A stretch of 50,318 nt of DNA from a virus, in IMG/VR virus record IMGVR_UViG_3300035670_000311, positions 1 to 50,318 of that record, one strand, 5' to 3'. Positions 44,301 to 50,318 of this stretch are shown piece by piece. Position numbers and translations under genes: made by a program. How positions within the stretch are numbered: position 1 is the first letter of the stretch; every line of letters starts with the position of its first letter. The notes beneath the pieces are model-generated. The model saw only the letters and a list, made by a program, of their open reading frames with translations. It ran no database searches and had not been told where the DNA came from.

Positions 44301-45056
44301 CTTTCTGGTTCTTTTGCAAACTCTGCATATGCTCATGCAAATGCATCGTATAATACTGCCAATTCAGCTGAAAGTTTTGCAAATTCTGCTTTTGCTCGTG
44401 CTAATGTTGGTATTAGATTTACATTTAATTCTTTCCCACCAGAAAATCCAACTCACGGCGACCGTTGGTTAGACTCCGATCTTGGCCAAGAATTTGTTTA
44501 CATTAGTGATGGTGATTCAGAACAATGGATTGAAATTTCTCCATTTGTTGATCAAAATGTAATTGAAAGTAGGAACTATTATATTTTAGAATCCGTACAT
44601 ATTGGTTCAGATTCAGATGCAACTCAAAGTATTTTTGGTGTTAGTACCGTACTAAATTCAAGCACAGTATATGAGTTTGAGGCCATATTTGCACTTGAAG
44701 CTTCTTCCACATCAGTTTCACATAGTATTGGATTGAGTTTTGGTGGTACCGCAACAATAAATCACATATTATATCGAGCAACACATGACGATTCTCAGTT
44801 AAATACTTTGAGTACACCGTCTTCAATTATGATAAATAGTAAAACAAATACAACAATTTCGAATTCTGGAACTACAAATAATCATAATGTTAGAATTAAG
44901 GGTATGATTTCAGTAGATGTTGGTGGAACATTTACACCGGAATATACTCTCTCAGCGGCACCTGGTGCTGCTTTTACGACAAAACAAGGTTCGTATTTTA
45001 GATTGCTTCCACTAGGTTCTGCGGGTTCTGATATCAATTTAGGGTCTTGGACTTAA
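41316..45056 (+). CDS. Long modular tail fibre (1246 residues)
   Basis: The N-terminus IQIKYSTANTAPANGDLLAG followed by ELAYSYVSDKLFIGD is the short beta domain found at the head of tropism-determinant-like fibre proteins. Alanine heptads Ala-Asn-x-Ala-Phe/Tyr-x-x occupy much of the rest, interrupted by three copies of a beta module near nt 42340-42600, 43275-43540 and 43960-44230 (each LxVxDNxIxLN, then N-A-G-I/L-E-V-x-R-G, then W-x-F-T-N-D-G). The C-terminus has PTHGDRWLDSDLGQEFVYIS and a final beta domain ending INLGSWT. Probably a trimeric receptor-binding fibre. Confidence 0.8.
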   Translation: MAIIQIKYSTANTAPANGDLLAGELAYSYVSDKLFIGDSTATGSYIVGGKYYTDLLNANTPYANAGTIVVRDGNGSFSANVVTANLFTGSFSGNAETATKLRSPFTISLDGDVTGSVSTNGSSNVTLTVSLNNTSVVAGSYGNTRYIPTFTVDSDGRLTSAGNVAIDFPDAADFSQASFDNSNTALILANAAFEKANSAVDDWVREQANLAFNQANTGVDLAQLAFDAANNAGTGTFDQASFDHANASYDFANTISLRTDAAFAAANSANTEEVFARTNAAFNIANVSLAQAVNTSLLVTNIYANNLEVLAEVGFFRQLINTSADLAQAAYNEANSKLDLTGGTISGDLSLTGNLLVAGNTTIINTNQLNVGDNIVVLNSDWPAGTAPSQNAGIEVYRGLYQNSSILWNESVGNWQITTNNTTANIATESTELYANLAFETANLAYVAGQQGYLAGTEARTIAENAGTFANLAFARANSAYTGNVGSAAYYAYAHANAAFEVANSSGLLFISETAERTNASFDLANSLYDLSNTIYISSNTTSNSVNAAFNRANSGYIHANSGYIHANSSYDRANSAELLASAAYAKANAVALSAAAVVAAAQANASYDHANAAYNVANTASAQANAAYAKANSDGEFANAAFALANTKYNASGGTISGDVTISGNLRVDGDQATFYVASLAIEDNLIDLSVGQIGQPSQNTGIRVLRGDEPFVILRWNEYYDKWTFTNDGTTYSNIASDAAETVANLAFDKANSAGNFANSGYSLANVTNVLAQAAFDTANNAGTSDYTQSAFDQANTAASFANSSYTHANSAYNQANSATSAASTAQTLAINADGKAQNAWDTANNVNLKATYGWRQANAAYDQANLAFDLANTKFDSDGGTIDGSVVIMGDLTVDGNTLYIGSVTTKFADNILTVNSAISSLDTPLFNAGLEVDRGILDNVALIYNEDENKWQFTNDGSYYNEIVSNTIIETISTAANTPSITANLAYGQSNLSGSFANSAYAHANASYNTANSAESFANSAFARANVGIRFTFNSFPPENPTHGDRWLDSDLGQEFVYISDGDSEQWIEISPFVDQNVIESRNYYILESVHIGSDSDATQSIFGVSTVLNSSTVYEFEAIFALEASSTSVSHSIGLSFGGTATINHILYRATHDDSQLNTLSTPSSIMINSKTNTTISNSGTTNNHNVRIKGMISVDVGGTFTPEYTLSAAPGAAFTTKQGSYFRLLPLGSAGSDINLGSWT

Positions 45057-45073
45057 CATAAAAAGAGAAAAAC

Positions 45074-46879
45074 ATGGCGACAATTAATTTTCCTTCAAAT
45101 CCAGTTTTAAACGACATATACTCGTTTGGTGGTAAAACTTGGAAATATAACGGAACCGCGTGGGAACTGCAATCAACTAGTGTAACTAGTGCAATCGCAA
45201 ACACAGCCCAAGGCGCATACGACAAAGCAAATACAAATGCTAGTCAAATACAAGTCGTATTCGACAGAGGCAATTCAGCATTTGCATTAGCAAATTTAAA
45301 TGCTGGTGACATAGTAACCGTTGGCGATTATGCAAATAATGCAGGTTCGTTTGCAAATGGTGCTTTCGACAGAGCAAATGCTGCTTATACAAAAGCCAAT
45401 ACAGTAGGTGTAACTGCAAATGCTGCCTACGATGAAGCAAACGTTATTGCCATCCTTGCACAAGCCGCATTCGATGCTGCAAACTCTGCACAGTTTGAGG
45501 GTGGACAATTAGCATACTATCAAGCTAATGCTGCATATTCTCATGCTAATGCTGCTTATGACGTTGCAAACTCTGGATACATTTTAGCTGACTCTGGATT
45601 TGATGCTGCAAATGCTGCTCAAGCAACAGCTGATGGTGCTTATGACCAAGCAAACTCTGCGGCTTCATTTGCAAATGGCGCCTTTGCTAGAGCAAATTCT
45701 GCTTATGCTGAAGCCAATTTAAAATTAGATATTGCTGGTGGTTCTATTACTGGCGATTTAACTGTTTCTGGAAACTTAACTGTTGGTGGTAATGTTGTAA
45801 CAATTAGTGCGACAACATTAGAAGTTGAAGATAATATGATTTATCTCAACGCCAATAATGATACTGCCAATCCTGATTTAGGTTTTGCTGGTAACTATAA
45901 TGATGGGACGTATGCTCACGCCGGTCTCTTTAGAGATGCTGATGATGGTATTTGGAAATTCTATGATGGTTATACTCCAGAACCAGATGCTTCTCCGTTT
46001 ATTGATACGAATGACGCTTCTTTCCAAATTGCCACAGTTCAAGCCAATTTAACTTCACAGTTAGTTAACATCCGTGGTTATGAAATTTTAGACTATGCAA
46101 ATGCTGCTTTTGATGCCGCAAACCTAGCATATACACAAGGTGGCACTATTGCGTTTGCACAAGCAAATGCTGCTTATGACCATGCAAACTCTGCATATGA
46201 TGCGGCTAATACTGCTTATACACAAGGTGGCCAAGTTGCTTTTGCAAGAGCCAATGCTGCTTATGACCATGCAAACTCATCATATGATAAAGCCAACTCA
46301 GCAGGTTCATTTGCTAATGGTGCCTATGGTGTAGCAAATACAGGTTCTTCGTTTGCAAATGGTGCCTTTGCTAGAGCAAATGCCGCTTATTCTACTGCAA
46401 ACTCAACAGCAATTTATGCTGATGCCGGATTTAATCAAGCAAACTCTGCCGCAGCGTTTGCCAATGGTGCTTTCGCTAGAGCAAATGCTGCTTACGGTGT
46501 TGCAAACTCTGGCGCTTCATTTGCTAACGGTGCTTTTGAAACTGCCAATTCTGCTGCTTCGTTTGCTAACGGAGCCTTTACAACAGCAAATACTGCGTTA
46601 ACGAATTCTGGTGCCGCATTTACTAGAGCTAATAGTGCATACGAGAAAGCAAACTCTGCGGCTTCATTTGCAAATGGTGCCTTTGTTGTTGCTAACTCTG
46701 CTGCAAGTTTTGCAAATGGTGCTTTCACTACTGCCAATACAAAATCTCAATTCTTCTATTCTTCAACAGAGCCGACTGGATTTGCTGTTGGTGATAGATG
46801 GTATCATGCAGATTTAGGAATAGAATTTGTTTACATCGATGATGGATCCTCAAGTCAGTGGGTTCAACTTGGTCTGTAA
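45074..46879 (+). CDS. Tail fibre with head domain and alanine heptads (601 residues)
   Basis: The head MATINFPSNPVLNDIYSFGG, with KTWKYNGTAWELQ, is shared with the 90-residue protein at 46886. Heptads such as SFANGAFARANAAYGVANSG follow. A beta module at nt about 45735-46060 (LEVEDNMIYLNANNDTANPD; AGNYNDGTYAHAGLFRDA; WKFYDGYTPEPD) has a near copy in the last gene of the window. The C-terminus PTGFAVGDRWYHADLGIEFV with YIDDGSSSQW matches the C-terminal domain of the previous fibre. Likely a second fibre or a fibre segment. Confidence 0.78.
   Translation: MATINFPSNPVLNDIYSFGGKTWKYNGTAWELQSTSVTSAIANTAQGAYDKANTNASQIQVVFDRGNSAFALANLNAGDIVTVGDYANNAGSFANGAFDRANAAYTKANTVGVTANAAYDEANVIAILAQAAFDAANSAQFEGGQLAYYQANAAYSHANAAYDVANSGYILADSGFDAANAAQATADGAYDQANSAASFANGAFARANSAYAEANLKLDIAGGSITGDLTVSGNLTVGGNVVTISATTLEVEDNMIYLNANNDTANPDLGFAGNYNDGTYAHAGLFRDADDGIWKFYDGYTPEPDASPFIDTNDASFQIATVQANLTSQLVNIRGYEILDYANAAFDAANLAYTQGGTIAFAQANAAYDHANSAYDAANTAYTQGGQVAFARANAAYDHANSSYDKANSAGSFANGAYGVANTGSSFANGAFARANAAYSTANSTAIYADAGFNQANSAAAFANGAFARANAAYGVANSGASFANGAFETANSAASFANGAFTTANTALTNSGAAFTRANSAYEKANSAASFANGAFVVANSAASFANGAFTTANTKSQFFYSSTEPTGFAVGDRWYHADLGIEFVYIDDGSSSQWVQLGL
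45330..46740 (+). repeat. Coding repeats of a 21-base heptad unit
   Basis: Many imperfect 21-base units encode Ala-Asn-x-Ala-Phe/Tyr-x-x, for example runs of GCAAATGGTGCTTT and GCAAACTCTGC. The same unit occurs in the fibres at 23726, 41316, 47184 and 49415. The DNA similarity could support recombination between fibre genes. Confidence 0.75.
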
Positions 46880-46885
46880 TGAATA

Positions 46886-47158
46886 ATGGCAACAATAAAT
46901 TTTCCAACTAATCCTGCTACGAATGAACAATATACATTCGAAGGTAAAACTTGGACATTTAATGGTACTGCATGGTTATTAACCGGAACTAATTTAACAG
47001 TTAAGTTAGATTCTGCTTATGACCATGCAAATGCCGCGTTTGATAAAGCCAATACAGTCACATCTCAAGGTGAAGGTCCTTTTCCTTTCATTGATCTAGG
47101 CTACATTTATGAAGATACAGGTCCAGCACCAGCAAATTTTGATTGTGGAACACTCTAA
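46886..47158 (+). CDS. Short fibre-head-only protein (90 residues)
   Basis: Starts MATINFPTNPATNEQYTFEG, then KTWTFNGTAWLL, matching the head domain of the fibre at 45074. Only two or three heptads follow (LDSAYDHANAAFDKANTVTS), then a distinct end FIDLGYIYEDTGPAPANFDC. It may be a complete small adaptor or the remnant of a shortened fibre. Because the end looks like an ordinary domain and the frame is intact, I call it a functional gene. Confidence 0.65.
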   Translation: MATINFPTNPATNEQYTFEGKTWTFNGTAWLLTGTNLTVKLDSAYDHANAAFDKANTVTSQGEGPFPFIDLGYIYEDTGPAPANFDCGTL

Positions 47159-47164
47159 TAAATA
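47157..47164 (+). promoter_or_regulatory. Late-promoter-like AATAAATA before the beta-helix gene
   Basis: AATAAATA overlaps the previous stop and lies 19 bases before the next ATG, leaving an A-rich leader. It is one base from TATAAATA. Confidence 0.4.
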
Positions 47165-47183
47165 AAAGAAAAATAGAAAAATA

Positions 47184-49073
47184 ATGGCGACACAACTACA
47201 ACTAAGAAGAGGTAATACATCACAAACAAACGCATTTACTGGTGCGGTTGGTGAGATTACTGCCGATATCGAAAAAAAGACCGTTGTACTCCATGATGGA
47301 GTAACTGCCGGTGGTGTTCCTCTCGCTCAAGAAAATTATACTATTTCTGCATATGCTCATGCTAATGCAGCTTATGATCAAGCCAATACAGCCAACGTTA
47401 TTGCTGCAAATGCAATAGATGTTTTTGCTAGAACACAAGCTAATGCTGCTTTCGATGCGGCCAATAATTTAAACATATTTGTTACATTTAATGCCAATGG
47501 CACAAATATTGTAGCAGACTCAAATACTGATACCGTTTCTCTTGTTGCAACAAATGGTATTACTATTGAAGCAAATGCTCAAACAGACACGATAACATTT
47601 GGCCTTACAGAACTTGCACAAGGAAATACTGGAAGCCAAATTTGGGTTGCACCAAATGGTAGTGATGATAATGATGGTTTAGCATTCTCTAGGCCAAAGA
47701 GATCAATCAAATCTGCTATGAGTGTCGCTAGACCAGGAATGCAAGTTACAATTGCTTCTGGTATATACGAAGAAGACAATCCAATTATTGTCCCTCAAGG
47801 CGTTCAAGTTAAAGGTGATGGTGAAAGAACAACTATCATTAGACCTAATAATCCAAACGAAGACATTCTTTGGGTAAATAATGGTTGTTGGATTAATAGT
47901 ATGAAATTCGAAAACTACGTTGGTTCAGCTGTTGCTTTTCCAGCGCCAGTTATTTCTTCCAATACAGCACAAGCTGCCGATTCAACATCTGTAACATTGG
48001 CAGCATCAGAAGAAATTTATGATGAATACTACACAGAAATGCAAATAGTCATTACTGGTGGAACAGGTTCAGGCCAAACAAAAACTATCAATTCTTATGA
48101 CGGAACAACAAAAGTAGCTATAGTTGATTCTCCTTGGGCAACTCAACCAGACAACACTTCAACTTACGAAATTAAAATACCTTTAAGAACCACACCTGCT
48201 CCAACAACTGCCAGATGGTCAACATATATTACTGCTTCTCCATATGTGTATGTCTGTTCTTCAGGCACAACAACAGGTACAGGATTGAAGGTAGACGGAA
48301 GCCGTGCAACAGGAAACAAGAGTATGGTTTCTGCACAGTTTACGCAAATCAATTTAGGCGGTATTGGTTTCCATGTATTGAATGATGGCTACGCTCAGTT
48401 AGTTTCTATGTACGCTATTTTCTGCGATATTGGTTTCTTAGCCGAATCTGGCGGTACTGCTTCTATGGGTAACTGTAACGTCAACTTTGGCAATAAAGGC
48501 CTTGTTGCAAATGGCAAAGGTGCTTTAGCTTTCACAGCAGAATTCAATGGAACTGCCGAAATAGGTTCATTTACAGCCAATCTAAATAACGTAGTTGCAA
48601 ATACAGATACATATTTTAATGTTACTGCAACTGAACCTTATGTTGGTTTAATAGGAATTGTTGATGGTGATACATCAGGAACTTTCTATTATGTTGTAAC
48701 TTCTTCACCAATTTCTGGAGGAGAAACAACTGTTGAATTTAGAGAATCATTAGATAACGCATTTGCAAGTGGAACAACAATTAGTTTTTATCAACAAAGT
48801 CAGTTAAGAGCTTCAGGACAAACCTTTGAATTTGTTGGTGCAGGTACTACATTGACAACAGCGTTACCAAGAAATGGTGGAGTACCAAATACTTCACTAC
48901 AAATTGTTAGAGAAGGTGAAGGTGCAGTATTCTGTACATCGACCGACCAAAACGGAAACTTCTTGGTGTCTGATTTGTCGATTGACCAAGCAACAGGAAC
49001 AATTTCTGGTACAACATTCACAAAGAGTTTATTTGCTCAAATGACCCCATTTATTCTCGCATTAGAAGGCTAA
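47184..49073 (+). CDS. Tail fibre/tailspike-like protein with beta-helix domain
   Basis: 629 residues. The N-terminus LQLRRGNTSQTNAFTGAVGE, with VVLHDGVTAGGVPL, is the tropism-determinant-like head. Two or three Ala heptads follow. From about residue 150, QIWVAPNGSDDNDGLAFSRP with KRSIKSAMSVARPGMQVTIA and QGVQVKGDGERTTIIRPN marks a right-handed beta-helix of the pectate-lyase type; the DG-turn motifs recur. Insertions with SGTFYYVVTSSPISGGETTV resemble beta domains of other baseplate proteins. The C-terminus (FTKSLFAQMTPFILALEG) is short. Likely binds, and possibly digests, a surface glycan; catalytic residues cannot be assigned. Confidence 0.75.
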   Translation: MATQLQLRRGNTSQTNAFTGAVGEITADIEKKTVVLHDGVTAGGVPLAQENYTISAYAHANAAYDQANTANVIAANAIDVFARTQANAAFDAANNLNIFVTFNANGTNIVADSNTDTVSLVATNGITIEANAQTDTITFGLTELAQGNTGSQIWVAPNGSDDNDGLAFSRPKRSIKSAMSVARPGMQVTIASGIYEEDNPIIVPQGVQVKGDGERTTIIRPNNPNEDILWVNNGCWINSMKFENYVGSAVAFPAPVISSNTAQAADSTSVTLAASEEIYDEYYTEMQIVITGGTGSGQTKTINSYDGTTKVAIVDSPWATQPDNTSTYEIKIPLRTTPAPTTARWSTYITASPYVYVCSSGTTTGTGLKVDGSRATGNKSMVSAQFTQINLGGIGFHVLNDGYAQLVSMYAIFCDIGFLAESGGTASMGNCNVNFGNKGLVANGKGALAFTAEFNGTAEIGSFTANLNNVVANTDTYFNVTATEPYVGLIGIVDGDTSGTFYYVVTSSPISGGETTVEFRESLDNAFASGTTISFYQQSQLRASGQTFEFVGAGTTLTTALPRNGGVPNTSLQIVREGEGAVFCTSTDQNGNFLVSDLSIDQATGTISGTTFTKSLFAQMTPFILALEG

Positions 49074-49076
49074 ATA
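49069..49076 (+). promoter_or_regulatory. Late-promoter-like GCTAAATA at gene junction
   Basis: GCTAAATA overlaps the previous stop, 4 bases before the next ATG. It belongs to the recurrent junction motif, with uncertain activity. Confidence 0.25.
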
Positions 49077-49080
49077 AAAG

Positions 49081-49422
49081 ATGGCACAAAATATTCCTTT
49101 AAATACTTTTAAAACGGTTGCGCTGCCGGTTACTACATCAGCGAATACCGTTTATACTTGCCCAGCAGGAGTAACAACTGTTGTCCTTCTAGCACAAGTA
49201 TCAAACATTAATACTACAAGTACAATTGAAGTTACTGCATCACATACAAGAGGTGGTGATGTCACACGTTTAATTGCCAACACAGAAATTCCTACAAACG
49301 ATGCTGCTTCTTTGTTACTAGGTAAATTAGTTCTAGAAGCCGGCGATGGTTTTTCTATTTTAGCAAATGCAAATAATAGCGCAGAATTGACTTTATCGAT
49401 ACTAGAAACTTCAAATGGTTAA
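49081..49422 (+). CDS. Small beta-sandwich virion protein
   Basis: 113 residues: FKTVALPVTTSANTVYTCPA, VLLAQVSNINTTSTIEVTAS and LLLGKLVLEAGDGFSILANA. This is the pattern of small virion proteins seen beside fibres in marine phages, probably a beta-sandwich decorating the fibre base. No catalytic motif. The next gene overlaps its end by 8 bases. Confidence 0.7.
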   Translation: MAQNIPLNTFKTVALPVTTSANTVYTCPAGVTTVVLLAQVSNINTTSTIEVTASHTRGGDVTRLIANTEIPTNDAASLLLGKLVLEAGDGFSILANANNSAELTLSILETSNG

Positions 49423-50318
49423 AAATAAATTACTAAGTGGCCGTGTAAAGGTAACACCTTCGGCCAATGTAACAGCAGATCGTTACAGTTTTTTAGGATT
49501 AGAACAGGCAGAACCTAACCTTGGTCAAGGTACTGAAGGTTATGTTTTAACTTATGATTCAAATTCTCCAGGCGAAAGAGCTTGGGCACCAGGTGGTGTA
49601 GAATCTGCAGCGGCTTTTGATAGAGCCAATTCTTCATACGAAACAGCTAATTCTTCTGGTGTATTTGCTAATGCCGCATTTATTCATGCAAATGCAGCTT
49701 ATGAGGCTGCTAATAATGCTGTAGATACTTGGGTTAGAGACCAAGCCAACTCTGCATTTGATGCGGCCAATACAGCTCAAGTTACTGCTGATGCAGCCTT
49801 TGATACAGCAAACACAAAATACGATAAAACTGGTGGTGAAATTACAGGAAATGTTTTAATTACTGGAAACTTAACCGTTTCAGGTAATGTAACCTCAATT
49901 GAAGCTACCAATTTAAGCGTTGAAGATAATATGATTTATCTTAACGCAAACAATACGGTTACAAATCCAGATTTAGGTTTTGCTGGTAATTATAATGATG
50001 GCACTTATGCTCACGCTGGATTGTTCCGCGATGCTTCAGATGGTGTTTGGAAATTCTATGATGGTTATTTGCCAGAACCGGATGAATCGGCCTTTATTGA
50101 TACTACAAACGCTTCTTTCCATATTGCCACAGTTCAAGCAAACATAACATCTCAATTAGTAAACATTCGAGGCTTAGAAGTTGGTTATCATACTAATGCT
50201 GCTTTTGATACGGCTAATGCAGCTTTTGAGGCCGCTAACAATGCTGTAGATACTTGGATTAGAGACCAAGCAAATTCTGCTTATGATCATGCTAATGCTG
50301 CTTACGATGCGGCCAACA
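49415..50318 (+). CDS. Tail fibre with alanine heptads, 3' end outside window
   Basis: The ATG at 49415 overlaps the stop of the previous gene; the frame remains open to the last base (301 codons seen). The start MVKNKLLSGRVKVTPSANVT is followed by RYSFLGLEQAEPNLGQGTEG, a head typical of fibre proteins. Then Ala heptads, a beta module at nt about 49830-50150 (LSVEDNMIYLNANNTVTNPD; AGNYNDGTYAHAGLFRDA; WKFYDGYLPEPD) nearly the same as in the fibre at 45074, and more heptads. It continues past the window, so its receptor end is not visible. Confidence 0.8.
   Translation, partial: MVKNKLLSGRVKVTPSANVTADRYSFLGLEQAEPNLGQGTEGYVLTYDSNSPGERAWAPGGVESAAAFDRANSSYETANSSGVFANAAFIHANAAYEAANNAVDTWVRDQANSAFDAANTAQVTADAAFDTANTKYDKTGGEITGNVLITGNLTVSGNVTSIEATNLSVEDNMIYLNANNTVTNPDLGFAGNYNDGTYAHAGLFRDASDGVWKFYDGYLPEPDESAFIDTTNASFHIATVQANITSQLVNIRGLEVGYHTNAAFDTANAAFEAANNAVDTWIRDQANSAYDHANAAYDAAN

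Noticed and set aside
45330-46740. CRISPR-like array in the fibre repeats
   Set aside because: The repeats are in-frame 21-base coding units without unique spacers; they encode coiled-coil heptads.
46886-47158. Pseudogene call for the short fibre-head gene
   Set aside because: The frame is intact, has a proper start and ends in a domain-like sequence, so decay is not shown.
1-50318. tRNA genes, insertion sequences or attachment sites
   Set aside because: The window is almost fully coding and I found no cloverleaf, transposase or terminal repeats by eye; a tRNA scan would be needed for certainty.

Overview
The window is part of the genome of a T4-like myovirus of the marine cyanophage/pelagiphage type. 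The evidence is an AT-rich, almost gap-free coding sequence, recognisable T4 homologues in marine T4-like order (gp32, gp26, gp51, gp54-like, gp4, gp48, gp53, gp27, gp5, gp25, gp6, gp7, gp8), T4-late-type promoter motifs (ATAAATA), and long alanine-rich tail-fibre proteins. No host gene or tRNA was seen, so the host cannot be named; a marine bacterium is an inference from the gene set.

Layout. Bases 2-286 are the C-terminal end of the single-stranded DNA-binding protein gp32, closed by a strong terminator with a UUCG loop. Bases 338-4768 form a minus-strand head-completion and tail-assembly operon read from right to left: gp4, a gp2-like protein, a gp54-like tube-fold protein, gp26, a small gp51-like protein that appears to be joined to gp26 by a -1 ribosomal frameshift, and a 574-residue tape-measure-like protein with a C-terminal lysozyme domain. 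From 4799 on, all genes are on the plus strand. Bases 4799-17249 encode the baseplate (gp48, gp53, gp27, gp5 split into an OB-fold part and a beta-helix needle part, one unknown, gp25, gp6, gp7, gp8). Bases 17261-26896 encode a 2074-residue DUF4815-type baseplate/fibre protein, a small coiled-coil protein and a first long fibre.

Bases 26901-40729 hold the unusual part: about 20 tightly packed, mostly overlapping genes inserted between tail-fibre genes. It contains five radical SAM proteins (one with an apparent B12-binding domain), six small 2-oxoglutarate/Fe(II)-oxygenase-like proteins, one JmjC/cupin-like protein, one SGNH-hydrolase-like protein, several unrecognised proteins, and one 195-residue protein that ends in three Cys-His-x-Ser repeats followed by RGRR. 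That protein has its own perfect late promoter (TATAAATA) and a good ribosome binding site. I infer a phage-encoded post-translational modification system that decorates a virion-associated protein in the way RiPP maturases modify precursor peptides.

Bases 40780-50318 return to virion proteins: an Ig/BppU-like small protein, long fibres built from an alanine-rich heptad (Ala-Asn-x-Ala-Phe/Tyr-x-x), repeated beta modules shared among fibres, a beta-helix protein with a tropism-determinant-like N-terminus, and a last fibre gene cut by the window end. No stretch of more than 300 bases lacks a gene.
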